From Ceratothoa steindachneri (taxonomy: Eukaryota; Arthropoda; Malacostraca; Isopoda; Cymothoidae): a DNA stretch of 64,000 nt. The notes beneath the pieces are model-generated. The model saw only the letters and a list, made by a program, of their open reading frames with translations, had not been told where the DNA came from and made no database searches. Both the position numbers and the translations under genes were made by a program. Position 1 is the first letter of the stretch; each line of letters opens with the position of its first letter. The stretch lies in assembly GCA_963969495.1 (NCBI GenBank), contig OZ018328.1, forward strand, positions 127,488,045 through 127,552,044. The letters run 5' to 3'. Positions 42,861-53,929 of this stretch are shown here, one piece after another.

Positions 42861-43300
42861 GCTTAAACGCCCAACTCATCAAGAATACCGAACTGAACAT
42901 GAGCGTAGGGCAAACAAAACCTAACGAAAACGAAAGGAAAAATAACAAAATGAATCAAAACTGAAGAGGAAACTTGTGAATCTCAGGAAGAAAATGAACC
43001 GCAGACAAGCAATTCAAAATCAGAATATGAGGAAGAATCCATGCACGTGAAGAGGTCTCAGAGAGCTTCAAAAGGCAAATCTAAAACCACCACGAGTCTC
43101 CGCAAGAAATCAAGAGAGAAAAATAAATGTTTGAAAACGATCCATGTGGAACGTGATAACATTCCTAAAAAAAAGGTAAAAGCCGTCTCTATTTGCGATA
43201 AGAGGATACAGAAGAGCTATTAACATCTTACAAATTCATGGAGGCAACTTAAGAATCTTAAGAATAAACATTAACGGAAAGACGACAAAAATAATGGAGT
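42861..43300 (+). pseudogene. Jockey-like LINE J5: ORF1 tail
   Basis: Plus-strand basic segment (MHVKRSQRASKGKSKTTTSL, 43041-43223) directly upstream of the J5 endonuclease. It is the counterpart of the lysine-rich ORF1 tails of J2 and J4. It begins head to head with J4. Confidence 0.5.
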
Positions 43301-44100
43301 AGGGAAACATTTTTTCGAAACATCGATGCAGATATAATCCTCATTTCAGAACAGGAAATTAACACCAATACTGAAGCAATTTAAATATGGAATTATAGTC
43401 TTAACAGTGAACCTTTCACAAGAAAGATATGAGGGAGCGGGCATAGCTGTTAAAAAGGAGATAAATTTCAAGAAACCTAGAAATTTTGAAGAGTCCTACG
43501 TCACTATAGCGGTGGACTTGAAGCTGGGTAAAATAATCATTGCCACAGGTTATCAACTCATGAGTTGCGACTTCTTGCCTATCCTGAATATCACGATTAT
43601 ATTCGGGTGAAAGGTCCCCAATATACTAATAGGAAAACGGAACGCATGTTTGCCGAGTCCTTTTATACTGGTACGAATGGGATAGGCCGATGTTTGGGCA
43701 ATGTTTTGGAAAGAAACATCGTCCAGAGGCCAGACCTCGACTTTCAAACCTTAATCATGGAAAGATCAGCTACCAATCCAGACATTTGGTTAACCAATTT
43801 CCTCGTTCCATATAATTATTGCTGACTCCTTGGATGATTTCTTGATGATATAGGCATTACTTTCCAGATCAATGTGAACTTTATATTAATACCATCAAAC
43901 ACAAGGAAGAACTGAAACAGGGCGAATTGGGATAATTCGAGCGTTTGCTAAGAAATTATATACCCGCAAACTAAGATGAAGAAACGGTTGAAGAAATAGA
44001 CAAAGGAATGAAACAGCTGGAGGACCAGATGATAGAGGCACAAAATTTCTGCGTATAAATGGACCGATCATATGAAAAGTTTTGCAGCGCAAACTGAAAG
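43301..44100 (+). pseudogene. Jockey-like LINE J5: AP endonuclease
   Basis: YEGAGIAVKKEINFKKPRNF and GKIIIATGYQLMSCDFLPI align with NYDGVAIAIRKDV and IIIAMGYQPTRRHLL of J3. NPDIWLTN at about 43777 matches the DIVLAKR block. The GDLNA block falls in a frameshifted stretch. Decayed. Confidence 0.75.
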
Positions 44101-45095
44101 AGATATATCAAATTAGCATCATTGCAGGAACTTTCCGTGAGGCAATGTATGGTACACGACAAGTAAAAAAAAATAAAAATGCTATTTTATAACCATCAAA
44201 GAAGTATAATGGAATTAAACTATCGTAGAACTAAATAGCGAAGCAACACCAAAGGAATTTTGGGCGAAGATCAGAAGATGAAAGAAATGCCTCAGGATAA
44301 AAGAACGGAAATAGAAGACGCCAGAGGAGAAATAAAATCCGAACATGAAGAGATAAAGGTAATTCGCAGAGAACAGTAGTAACAAAGCTTCAGAATCAGC
44401 GATGAAGAAAACGAAGATTTTGACGTAGAATTGGAAAATAAAATAATAGACGAACTTAATGAAAACATCAAAATGATGTATCCGAATCATCAAGTCAACA
44501 GGGGAAACTAAGATACGTAAAGAGTGATACCCAAAGAACTCAAGAGCGCACTCTATTACTTCAAACACAGAACCCCGGATCAATCAAGGCTGAGGAAGCT
44601 TAACTTCAGAAAAGCAGTGAGATTCGTTCTGGAATGTATAATAAACATCTTCAATGCCTGCCACATCCCTTTTGGAATTTAAGGGGAAATTATCTGAAGA
44701 GATCCTAAGCAGAAAACTCATCGAGTACTTGGCGGAAAATTCGCGAATAAAGAAACATAATTAGAGCTTCAGGAAGAAGAGAAGTACCGAGGTGACAATA
44801 AAAGAATCGCGGGGAAAGTTGCACAAGCCAAGAAATATCGGAACTATATCGAGGTATGCATTTAAAAATAGCCCAAATGATACTAAAACAGTATATAGAA
44901 AGAATAATCTGTGATTATGTTATTAAGAGTTCAGCGTATATCAGTATAGGGAACTCCAACAGGTGAACCTTTGCGCTAAGGACTTGCTTGTCTCAAGGTG
45001 GCTGTGTGATCCTAGCCTTATACTGGATTTACATAGCTGCCATCCCAGAACCAAGATACCCTTCTACCCTGAACGTTTAATTTGCCGATGATATA
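44101..45095 (+). pseudogene. Jockey-like LINE J5: RT
   Basis: VIPKELKSALYYFKHRTPDQ (about 44526-44585), then IINIFNACHIPFG for the IFNACL--GYFP block. A frame with SQGGCVILALYWIYIAAIPE follows. The FADDI box (45081-45095) sits after an in-frame stop. Fingers and palm are separated by a deletion, since no KAFDKVW block was found. Confidence 0.72.
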
Positions 45096-45640
45096 AACTA
45101 ACTGACTGATCGAATGTTGGAATGAAAATTTGTCCATGCAACTTCGCATGACATCAATACGAAGAACAAAATTAGAAGATGTGAGAGTAGGGATATCCTT
45201 ACATGAATGAGTACAATCTACTTGGTATGAAAATTAGTTCTATCGAGTACAGAAAGCAGCCAAAAAAATCGGATCCAAATAGCAAACTCGTCAATCTAGA
45301 AACCTCGACAAAATTTAAAATATACATGACGCTTATCACATAAATCATATTCTATCCTCCTCCAACCATTTTCCATTTTCAGGGTCTCAGAAACTATATG
45401 TAGAAGTTACAAAGAGTACTACAGAAGCAATGCATGTGCATAATCACCGGAACACGTGGGATGGAAAGGAAAAATCAAGAGTATCTGAACAGGATGGCGA
45501 AGAACAAACCACTTAATATAGTAGTGAAAGATAGAGCGACATCAATGAAGGAAAATACGACAACAACTTCCACCGACGGAATAAGAGCACTCCTAGAAGA
45601 TTAACAATGAGGTCCAAGCCAAGCTAGATCCCCAATCTAT
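45096..45640 (+). pseudogene. Jockey-like LINE J5: RT C-terminus
   Basis: KLQRVLQKQCMCIITGTRGM and YLNRMAKNKPLNIVVKDRA (about 45400-45540) match the LQRVQN and EPLN blocks seen in J6 and J7. Frame changes occur near 45400. Confidence 0.7.
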
Positions 45641-46430
45641 GTTTACCAAGCTTTATAAAATGAGTTGACCTGTGGTGTTCACATTGTAATATGGATGAAG
45701 AGACTTAGATAAATCTCATAAATAAGCAATTTGATATGTTTTATGAAATATTATAATGAGTTCACGTCGAACCAAAATAACATTTCACTTGAGGGAGCTC
45801 AAATAAGTTATACTGGTCTGAAAAAGCGCAGTCATTCCTGAACTCGTATGACCTCTCTTTTGGAAGAGTCTGAATGGACAGTGATCAATTAACTGGGTGT
45901 TTTGTTTTTCCTTATTGTGAAACGATCTGTTCAAGCAGTGCAACCTGAGATGAGTAAACAGTAAAAACTGCAAAAGCAATAAAGAGTGCATATAGATAAT
46001 CTTAGACCACTTAAAGAAATGACGAGAGCTCGGATTGAGACATTGGAGGAATGAGCTGTGAATTAAGAGATCCGCTTTTCTGAAGATAGATAGATAGAGA
46101 CAAAGGTGTAAGAGAGTAAAAGGCTAGTGCATACAGAGATTATACAACACTTTCTCTCTTCTTTAGCTCCTTTTCGGGACCAGAGGAAGAAGAGCCCGGA
46201 ATCCCCCTCTTCCCCCGTTTCCTTCTTCCCTGTGCACTATGGCAGTGGAGTAAGGGTTACAGGGAAGAGAAGAGGAGGACAGAGAGAGGAAGAGGAAAGG
46301 GAGCGATAGTATAGCAAGAAACTAGTAGGAGACTAGACAGGAAACCTAAGTGATCATGGCCCTATATCTAAATGCGGTGCTAATACCACGGTGTGTATCA
46401 CCCACCCTCGTATGTATGTAGAGCCCGTTT
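45641..46430. other. No gene recognised; purine-rich run
   Basis: A GATA run lies near 46086-46098 and a GA-rich stretch at 46262-46304. No coding domain. Confidence 0.45.
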
Positions 46431-47160
46431 TGAAAGACAGTGTTAAAAGTGTTAGTAAAGCATGTGAGGAAATTAGAGTTGCGGAGAGTTCAAAATGACT
46501 TGGAGGTCAAGCTAATCTCTGGCCATTGTTAAGTAGTTGTAAGATTGAATTATAGTCAAAGAGTAAGTATCTGAGATTTGGGTTGTTGTGCATTCCGTTA
46601 ATGTTTTCTAGTGTTTAATGAGGGCATTCAAACCGTTGTTATTTGTAAGTCTGTTACTGGTAAGTATTTGTTTGTTTTAGTTGCATGTTTTGTTGTTAGC
46701 TAGTTTATTTCTTTCTAATGTCTATGTTCCCTGTTCTTTTCAGATTCCTTGATCGGTATTTTCTATTATTTAGAAGTGATTATTTATCCTTCTTTCTCCT
46801 CTGTTGTCGTCGATTCTCTAATCTGTTTTCAGATTTGTGGCTTAGTCCTTGCAATGTCGATCCGTTTTCGAGTTGTTGATTATTCCTTATATGTGAAGAT
46901 ACCATCTACCTCTTCTTCATTTCCTATCCTCATCCTGCTTGTGAACTGTCGGTGAGATCTCCATCCTGTCCCTAGTAGTATTTGATTGGCAAATTTTTCT
47001 CCAATCTCTGCGCATGTCTTTTCAATGACCGCTTTCCCCCTTTTCATTATTATCTTATTAAGGGGCTCGGTATTAGCTATCCTGTGTAGGTCTTCTATTT
47101 TTCTTTTCTCTCTCTTTCTCGTGTCAGTTATTAGGTACATTGCTTTGGATTAAGATTAGG
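46431..47160 (-). pseudogene. Jockey-like LINE J7: RT C-terminal and 3' UTR fragment
   Basis: The minus strand at 46880-47140 reads EDLHRIANTEPLNKIIMKRG, matching EELHQRAMLEPLNVTLQSH of J6. The 3' UTR (46480-46880) shares TTGGAGGTCAAGCTAATCTC and GGGCATTCAAACCGTT with J4. It lies just downstream of J6 in the same orientation and is a separate 5'-truncated copy. Confidence 0.68.
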
Positions 47161-47199
47161 AAAATATAAGTGAGAAATATAATAAGAGAAAGATAGGAA

Positions 47200-48240
47200 A
47201 GTTAGGAAATATTGTATATGAGATGAGTGTTAATGAAATGATTATGATTGAAAAATATAGATGGAGGTGGTACGGTGAGGGTGATGATGAATTGCGCCAG
47301 GTTGCCTGGCATACTCTTTCGTTTTACTTTCAAGTGGTTTGATTTATAGCATTCAAGCCTTTGTTTTCTGGTACTTTTGACCATTTTGTTCATTTTGGGT
47401 TTTCTTTCTGTGTTTTTTCGCACGTTGGTGCGGGTCATGTATCACTTTAAGCTTTCTTTATGTGGTCATTTTGCTGTTTTAACTTTATCTGGATTTTTGT
47501 GTCCTCATTGGTTTCACATGATCGGTTATCAATTTTCGGGTTTGTCTGGTTCCGTATTTCTCCTTAGGTAGGTCTTTGTAATTATTTAAAGATGGAGATG
47601 ATGTTGTTTTTTTTGTGTGTTTTTTTGTTGCTGACTTCGAAACGTTGTTTGTTTATAGTTCTTCTCATTTCGTTCTCTGTTAGAGTGTTTTTACATATTT
47701 CATTTTGTAGTATTGTTTTCTTTAACTTTTCCCACAGATTCACTGCATGACTTTGAAGTGTGACATTCAAAGGTTCCAGCATGGCTCTCTGATGGAGTTC
47801 TTCTGGGGTTACTCTGTCGCGCCTTTCTGAATTGGTCATGAACCTTGTGATCCAGTTCTGTACCTTATAGGCATTTTTTTGGCGGTTGCTGAGGGTATGC
47901 GTAGGGATTATTGGATAGTGAATCTTGGGTCTGATGACAGCCACATATAATTTTTTTATAGTTATCCATTGAGAAATTTTCAAATCTATACAGAGATGTT
48001 AGCGTTGCCTTGGCTTCTGTTATTTTTTATTTAGAGGGGAGGCGTATCTGTTAGTTGTTAACTTTAGTCCTAAGACTTTACCTTCCGTAGAGTATGGGAA
48101 CATTTATCTGTATACACGTACAACGGCCATTTTTTACGATTTATTGGGATTAATTTAAATTTTTTTTGTTGGTTTTGATCTTGTTTTTTGTTTCGTAGTC
48201 AGTTACGTTATTAATCTCTCTTGCCGTTCTTTGTGTGATG
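47200..48240 (-). pseudogene. Jockey-like LINE J6: RT C-terminus and 3' UTR
   Basis: The minus-strand frame 47582-47983 (133 codons, open) reads KLYVAVIRPKIHYPIIPT, KVQNWITRFMTNSERRDR, HQRAMLEPLNVTLQSHAV. This is the conserved region after RT in family J. The 3' UTR continues to about 47200 with a block resembling those of J2, J4 and J7 (near 47350). Confidence 0.78.
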
Positions 48241-48916
48241 TAACGTGTTTTTTTTCAATTGCTGGAAATTATTTGCGTGGTGTCATCTGCTAACTGGACA
48301 TACAACATGCATTCGTCTGCCGAGTGTGGCAAGTTAATTTTATAGATAGTATATAGTGTCGGAGAAAAGCACCCTCCCTGGGGGAGTCCTGCCTGCAACT
48401 AAAATTCTCTTCCTGATTGGCCATTTATATGTAGAACGTCTTTTCTCTTACCTAAGTAGTTGTATAGTATTCTGCACAGGTTGTTTTGAAGGTTAAGATT
48501 TTAAATCTTGGATTTATGCCGGGCAACCAGCCTTTATCAAATGCCTTGGCAAAATCACGGTAAATGACGTCCACTCTGCTGCCCTTTGCTGTCTCCGTTG
48601 CGATTTTCTCTGCTATGATTATCAGTGCAGTCTCTGTTACTCTCTCGTTCCTAAAACCGTGCTATTGTGTGTTGTATAGATTTTGATCTTCGAGGTGTTA
48701 TTTTACTCACTCGTTTAGAAGTTATTCGAGCACATTTACAAGGATTTCTAATAGTGAAATGGGCATATAGTTTTCTACTTTGACATTTTAGTTTGCCGGG
48801 TTTGAGTAAGAAAATCATTTTCGTGGTTTTAAACGTTTGGAGAAAATAGCCAACGTTTAGGCACGCGTTAAAGATTTTTACAATGGAACTATGCACGTTA
48901 GCTGGTGCATTAATTA
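48241..48916 (-). pseudogene. Jockey-like LINE J6: RT core
   Basis: On the minus strand: NAPANVHSSIVKIFNACLNV and FKTTKMIFLLKPGK, then GFRNERVTETALIII and VIYRDFAKAFDKGWLPGI. AGLPQGGCFSPTLYTIYK and VQLADDTTQI follow (catalytic box with L in place of Y/F, near 48275-48300). The N-terminal side is cut at 48916 by the CACTA-like element and continues at 51288. Confidence 0.82.
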
Positions 48917-49289
48917 CACTGTCCAACAATGATTTTAATACAGAAATGAGAAAGTAGTTTTCTATTGTAGTTTTTGCGTAGATTACGAAAATGACCTTTA
49001 TTTTTCATGAAATGACTTCAGTTTTTTGTAAGCTGCACATTTAATATTTTATTAATATTAGATTATTCAGTATATAGAGGTATGAAATATTTGTTATTAG
49101 TTTTGTTTTATTTAGCAAAAAGTACAAAGATAAGTGGAAACAAAAAGCTTATTCATGAAAATAAATTAATAAGTCTATTTAATACATTTCAGAGTGTGGC
49201 ATTATAAAATATATTTTAAAAAATTAATGAAAATTTAAGATTTTTTTAAAATTGCTGAAATCTATACAATATTCATGAATTTTTAGAAT

Positions 49290-51070
49290 ATTTAGGCTTA
49301 TTTTTATGCACAACATCTTGTCTGTCTCTGTGAATAATCCAGCAGAAGTCAGCAAGCATTTATGGACTTCATTTTACTTTATAATGATTTTCTATAGTAG
49401 CAATATCTTGGTGGAATCTTTCACCATGCTCATCGCTGACGTCTGCTGGATTCTCTGCAAAGAAAAACGGATGGGAATGCAAAGAATGTACCTTTAGTGA
49501 CATAATCCCAACTAATTATAAAACCTAATCAAATTCTAAACAAGAATATGGTAATTTTCTGATTTATGCCTTCCAAGGAGACCATTACATACACCTTTGA
49601 AACTATGCCAGGACTCAAATTCTGGATTGCTCAATTTTGCCTCAAACTCAGTATAAGTTGTCGAATCTGAAGCGCAATAAAGATTACTTCTTTAATCTTA
49701 TCATTAATAATATTAGGAACTTTTGTTTTTAAATGTAAGAAGGATGGCTGGTCATGCTTTAAGGCTTTCACAAATTGTTTCATTAAACCTAATTTTATGT
49801 GAAGTGGTGGTAAAATTATGTTTTCCTTAGGAACCAATGTTTCACGTATGACATTATGACAATCTACTTTTGTCTCTTCTCTTAAAGGCCATTCTAAGCG
49901 TATGTAATGTTCTCCCCGAGCTCTACTGTCCCACTGGCACAAAAAACACATGAATTTTGTGTAGCCAGAATGCAGGCCATTGAAAATGGCTACTACCTCA
50001 AGGTCAGCACAAATCAACCATTTATGTTCATTGTATTTAATGCTTTATAAAATGAAATCTAAATTATCGATGGTAGTTTATTTCCATTATGCAAAATCAC
50101 GGCTTTACTACTATATAAAGAAGCGTCAATGAAAAGTCTTCATTGAATGTGTTCATAATGTATATCTAATTCTTCAAAGAGACGTGGAATATAATTACAG
50201 TATTATAAATTGTTGTCAAATGAAAATTTGCCATGTAAATTGTTTGATCGAATGCGAAACTTAGTATTCGAACATCTTATGCTACTATCCTTTTTCTTTC
50301 AGTCTCGAGGCCAGTCATTCACTCTGTTGCTTTGTTAAGTTTAGATCTCTTACAAGATCATCTAGAACAAGTTGTGAGAAAGGTTTTGGTGTAGTATCAA
50401 CAGTTTCAGGAACATAAATTTTAGTTTCTGGTTCACATGATTCCATATCTGATTCATCAGAGTTAGACAAAACAATTTCTGCAGGTGGTTCAGGTACTGG
50501 AATGTCTTTTGAGTGAGGTATAGGCCAGATAGCAGATATAAGGTTGGGATATACCACAGCTGAAGCGCACTTCGTTGATTTACCTAGATGTATGGAAATT
50601 ATATGCATAAATTTAAATTTATGGACATATATGTGATTACAATGAAGAGGTTCTAAACTTAATTAATTTTATATTGTACAAAAAAATAATACAGTATACT
50701 ACTCAAAATATAGATCGAGTGAACAATAAACAATTACTTACGTTGTATGTCTACCACACAGAAATAGAAGTCAGATCTTGGGGCTCTCGCCATACCATTG
50801 GAACACCAAAATGAAGGCGCTTTTTTTTACTTTAGACCATTTTGATAATGAATAAAAGCATGTCATGCAACAGATATGTGGTGCCCATGGCTTATCTTGG
50901 TCGCCAATTTTACATCCAAAATACAAATTATATAGTTTTTTCGATACCGAAGAAATTTTTCTTTGATGTTTTTTAAATGTTACTGAACCACATATGTAGC
51001 AGAATTTATCTGGGCTATTTTTAGACTGTCCTGTTGGTATTTTAATTAAAATTGTTGCTTTTATTTAAAA
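49290..51070 (-). pseudogene. Transposase-like gene of the CACTA-like element, spliced
   Basis: Minus strand, exon 1 (about 51040-50742): SPDKFCYICGSVTFKK, LYNLYFGCKIGDQDKPWAPH, ICCMTCFYSLSKWSKVKK, a VPMVWREPQD stretch in another frame, then DFYFCVVDIQ. This is a Cys/His-rich zinc-binding domain. The intron is 50741-50584. Exon 2: STKCASAVVYPNLISAIWPI, DLVRDLNLTKQQSE, FIDASLYSSKAVILHNGNK, ICADLEVVAIFNGLHSGYTK, FLCQWDSRARGEHY, ILPPLHIKLGLMKQFVKA, then MSLKVHSLHSHPFFF and DEHGERFHQDIATIENHY. I recognise this order from memory as a multi-copy, unannotated arthropod family. At least two frameshifts in exon 1 and several stops in exon 2 make this copy dead. Confidence 0.8.
50584..50741 (-). other. 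Intron (158 bp) of the transposase-like gene
   Basis: Donor GTAAGT follows GACATACAAC (exon end 50742). The acceptor ATACATCTAG ends at 50584. Joining the exons gives VVDIQRKSTKCASAVVYPN with no break, in line with the remembered family pattern. The intron shows this copy moved as DNA, not through spliced RNA. Confidence 0.8.
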
Positions 51071-51287
51071 ATTTATTTAGTTAAATAACCTGAAAATAAG
51101 AAATAAAAGAATAAATTTCATTAAAATCATCAAAATTTGAAAAAAATAGTAATTGGCAAATTGCAAAAAACTGGAGTCACTGCGATAAAAATGACTCCCA
51201 TTTTTTAAATCTACACATTTATACTACATTAAAAAATGTTATTCTAATCTTTGTGGTCGATAAAAAGTTAAATTTTGTTAGATAGTG

Positions 51288-51999
51288 TTAGGTGCGCTTT
51301 TGTTAGGCCACTCATACCCAGTGCCTTCTGTTTTAATGTTTTCACGGTTGTTATTCCTCCATCGTGAAGAGGGCACCCTCCCCTTGGGGAGTGTCTCTCT
51401 CCTCATTAACGCGTCTATATTGTGCCATATTTTCTCGTTGCTCTTCAAGGTTTTTCAGTATCTCTTCCTCATATTCTCTGTTATACTCAGCCTACTCTTT
51501 AAGTGAAATGGAGAATATTTTCTTCCAGTGGCTTCGGAAGTGCTCTTGGAGTTCGTTCGTTTGTTCTACTTCCTTGTTTGGAATCTTTAGTTTTATTCCT
51601 TCCTTAGGTTGCAATCCTCGTAGTTTTTAATATTGAGTCTAGAATTTCTTTGGATCTCCTTCTATTTCCATTTTCTTTCTATTATGTGATTCCAGACCTG
51701 ATTCATATTTACTTTTATTAGAATGTTTATTTGTCTCCGAGTTTCTCTTAATCTTTGGTATCTTGCCTGTGTGTTTCCTAATTCTAATATTTCTTTTATT
51801 AAGTTGTATATTCTTCCATTTTCCTCTTTGTTTCCTTGTTCCACGTGAGTACTGGTATATTTTTATATTCTGTTGTCCAGGTGTAAAGGTTGCTTGCTTC
51901 TACAATCTTGGCGATAACTTGTAAATGGGTGTCCTTCTCCTCAGCTTATTGGTTATTTAGCGAGCCAGCCACAAGCGCGCTCAGATATCCTTTATACTT
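51288..51999 (-). pseudogene. Jockey-like LINE J6: segment between endonuclease and RT
   Basis: The minus strand at 51290-51640 reads LQEHFRSHWKKIFSISLKE, ENMAQYRRVNEER and TVKTLKQKALGMSGLTKAHL. It is colinear with 12540-12800 of J3. The reading stops at the transposon junction at 51288 and continues at 48916. Confidence 0.8.
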
Positions 52000-52750
52000 T
52001 TTTCAATCCGTTTTTCCTACAACTTTCCTTCGAGGTATTTTAATCTGGATAGGTGAGGTTGAGATGATTATAAGCATACTAAGATGATCAGATGGGGTAG
52101 CGGGTCCAGATTCGGTGTGATGATTGAGGCTGAAACTGGAATTTGTTAGGATTATGTCTGTGGTAGTTGAGGCTCTGTCTGTGAGAAACATTGGAAAGTC
52201 TAACCCTTCCCTTTTCACTAGATGTCTACGCAGTAAGAGTTGTAGGGTTCTTCCTGCACCGCTGACCTTTGAAGTGTAGCCAGTTTCCCAGCATCTTGTG
52301 TTGAGATCGCCGACAAGCATTTTTGAGGCTGGTTGATGGAAGAGTTTAATAAAATTTGGGATTGGCAGGTATGGGCACCTAGGGGGTTGGTATGCCTCAG
52401 CTATTATCAGGTCCTTTTTGGTTATATTTATTTTTACTGCAAGATATGATTCTTTAAGTTCTTAAATTTCAGTGAAATGAATACCTGTTTATATGTCAAT
52501 CGTTACTCCATAATTCTGTAGTTAGAGATTGTAATTTTTTCTCTTTCTGATTTGATGCCATCTTCAGTCAGTACACTAATATATGGGTGTTCCTTTCGTA
52601 TTATATTCAAATAGGTCAACTTCTTATTTCTCAATCTTTTAAGATAAGCGAATTTTTTTCAATTCTACGCTGATATATATACATTATATATCTTCTGTTT
52701 TTATTTTGTTCTCTGCCTGTTTTAGTTTTCTCTGAACTGCCTGAGGATCG
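52000..52750 (-). pseudogene. Jockey-like LINE J6: AP endonuclease
   Basis: The minus-strand frame 52003-52320 is open for 105 codons: MLVGDLNTRCWETGYTSKVS, RASTTTDIILTNSSFSL, PSDHLSMLIIIST. These are the catalytic GDLN and SDH blocks in near-consensus form. Upstream pieces (LIIAEAYQPPRCPYLPIP) complete the domain to about 52740. Confidence 0.85.
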
Positions 52751-52882
52751 CGTTCGCCCGGATCTTTTCTTTTTGAACTGGTTCGATTATAGGTTACAGC
52801 ATGATTCTGGGCCAGAATGCGTTATTGACTTCGGTTTCTTCAATGTCTGCGTCATAATCGCGCCGATTAAAGCATAGTGAAT

Positions 52883-53110
52883 ATAGTGCCAAAATTTCTT
52901 TACCTTTAAAGAATCCCTGATCATCTTTACTCATCCTACACTCAAGAAAGAAGAAAACTCTACCACCTCGTCAGGGACTTACGCAAAAGGCGCTGCCGCC
53001 CAAATCGAATCAATAGCCACCAAGCCGAACTACGAACCCCATCTGGCTACCCAAAAGTCGTACAAAAAAATCGGTGAGAAATCATTATGATAACTAAACC
53101 ACTCACTACG
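52883..53110 (-). repeat. Interspersed repeat family C, copy 2
   Basis: Matches 29812-30060. It lies immediately upstream of the J6 ORF1/endonuclease region, so it may be the J6 5' UTR. Confidence 0.65.
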
Positions 53111-53744
53111 GGCCTAACGCCCGATCTTTTCTCTTATTATGGCACATTTTCGTCCTCTCAGCCAGTTTGCTGAAGGGCCGGTTACTCAAGTAAATAGCTT
53201 GTAACATATTTAGTGCTACGATATCCTTTGTATTTTTAGCAGCATATGCATTGTTTTCACCCTTATAAAATGCCACGTACGAACTTGCTATAGAAGGAAC
53301 AATGTCTGGAGGGTTTTACCAGTGCAGTGGGTTTTCAAAGAGATTTGCAGGGAAACACGTGACTGTTTTATGTATGCAGTTTCTGATAGATTGGCAGAAC
53401 ATTATTATCTATAATTAAAGAATGTGTATTGCCTAGCATGACTATTATATCTGATATGTGACGTGCATATAATGGAAATAAATCCTTGCTAGTGATGAAG
53501 CATATGTAAACATTTGACTGTTAACAACTTGCAGAAGTTTAAAGGCCCAGAAACAGGTGCCACACAAACCAATTAGAGTCACTTTGGGCCAAGGCAAAAA
53601 TGAGGAATAAGATAGAATTTGGAACTGCTCGTTCTCTGATCGACTCTTATATATGTCTGTTTTTATGGGGCCAACGAAATAAAACAAAAATCTTAGTTAC
53701 TCACATTTACAATGACATTGTAAGGTTTTTCCATTAAATCATGA

Positions 53745-53819
53745 TTAGCTTTTAATTTTTCTACTTCATTTAGCTTTTAATTTTTTTACTTTACTTAGCT
53801 TTTATTTTTTTTACTTTCC
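53745..53819. repeat. 25-bp tandem repeat, 3 copies
   Basis: Units start with TTAGCTTTTA at 53745, 53770 and 53795. Each is an AT-rich 25-mer ending in TACTT plus CAT, TAC or TCC. Confidence 0.9.
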
Positions 53820-53929
53820 TCTTATTCGATCCTCAAGCCTCAAATAATTATAACATAGGAGTGATGCCATCATTCAATTCCCGCCCATGAGAAAGGCAGT
53901 TCAGTGTCCTCAGCTGGCCATTCAACCAT

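Larger units (their letters stand above)
48917..51287 (-). mobile_element. CACTA-like DNA transposon carrying an uncharacterised gene
   Basis: Outer ends are CACTGTCCAACAATG (48917 on, plus) and CACTATCTAACAAAA (51287 leftward, minus). A second matching inverted block lies 70-120 bp inside each end (CTTCAGTTTTTTG against CTCCAGTTTTTTG). TTA flanks both sides (48914-48916, 51288-51290). Removing the unit with one TTA restores GLTKAHL next to INAPANVHSSIV, colinear with GLTRENLI of J3. CACT ends plus a 3-bp duplication fit the CACTA/EnSpm (CMC) superfamily. The protein does not look like a textbook EnSpm transposase, so the assignment is inference. The length of 2371 bp includes one gene. Confidence 0.85.
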
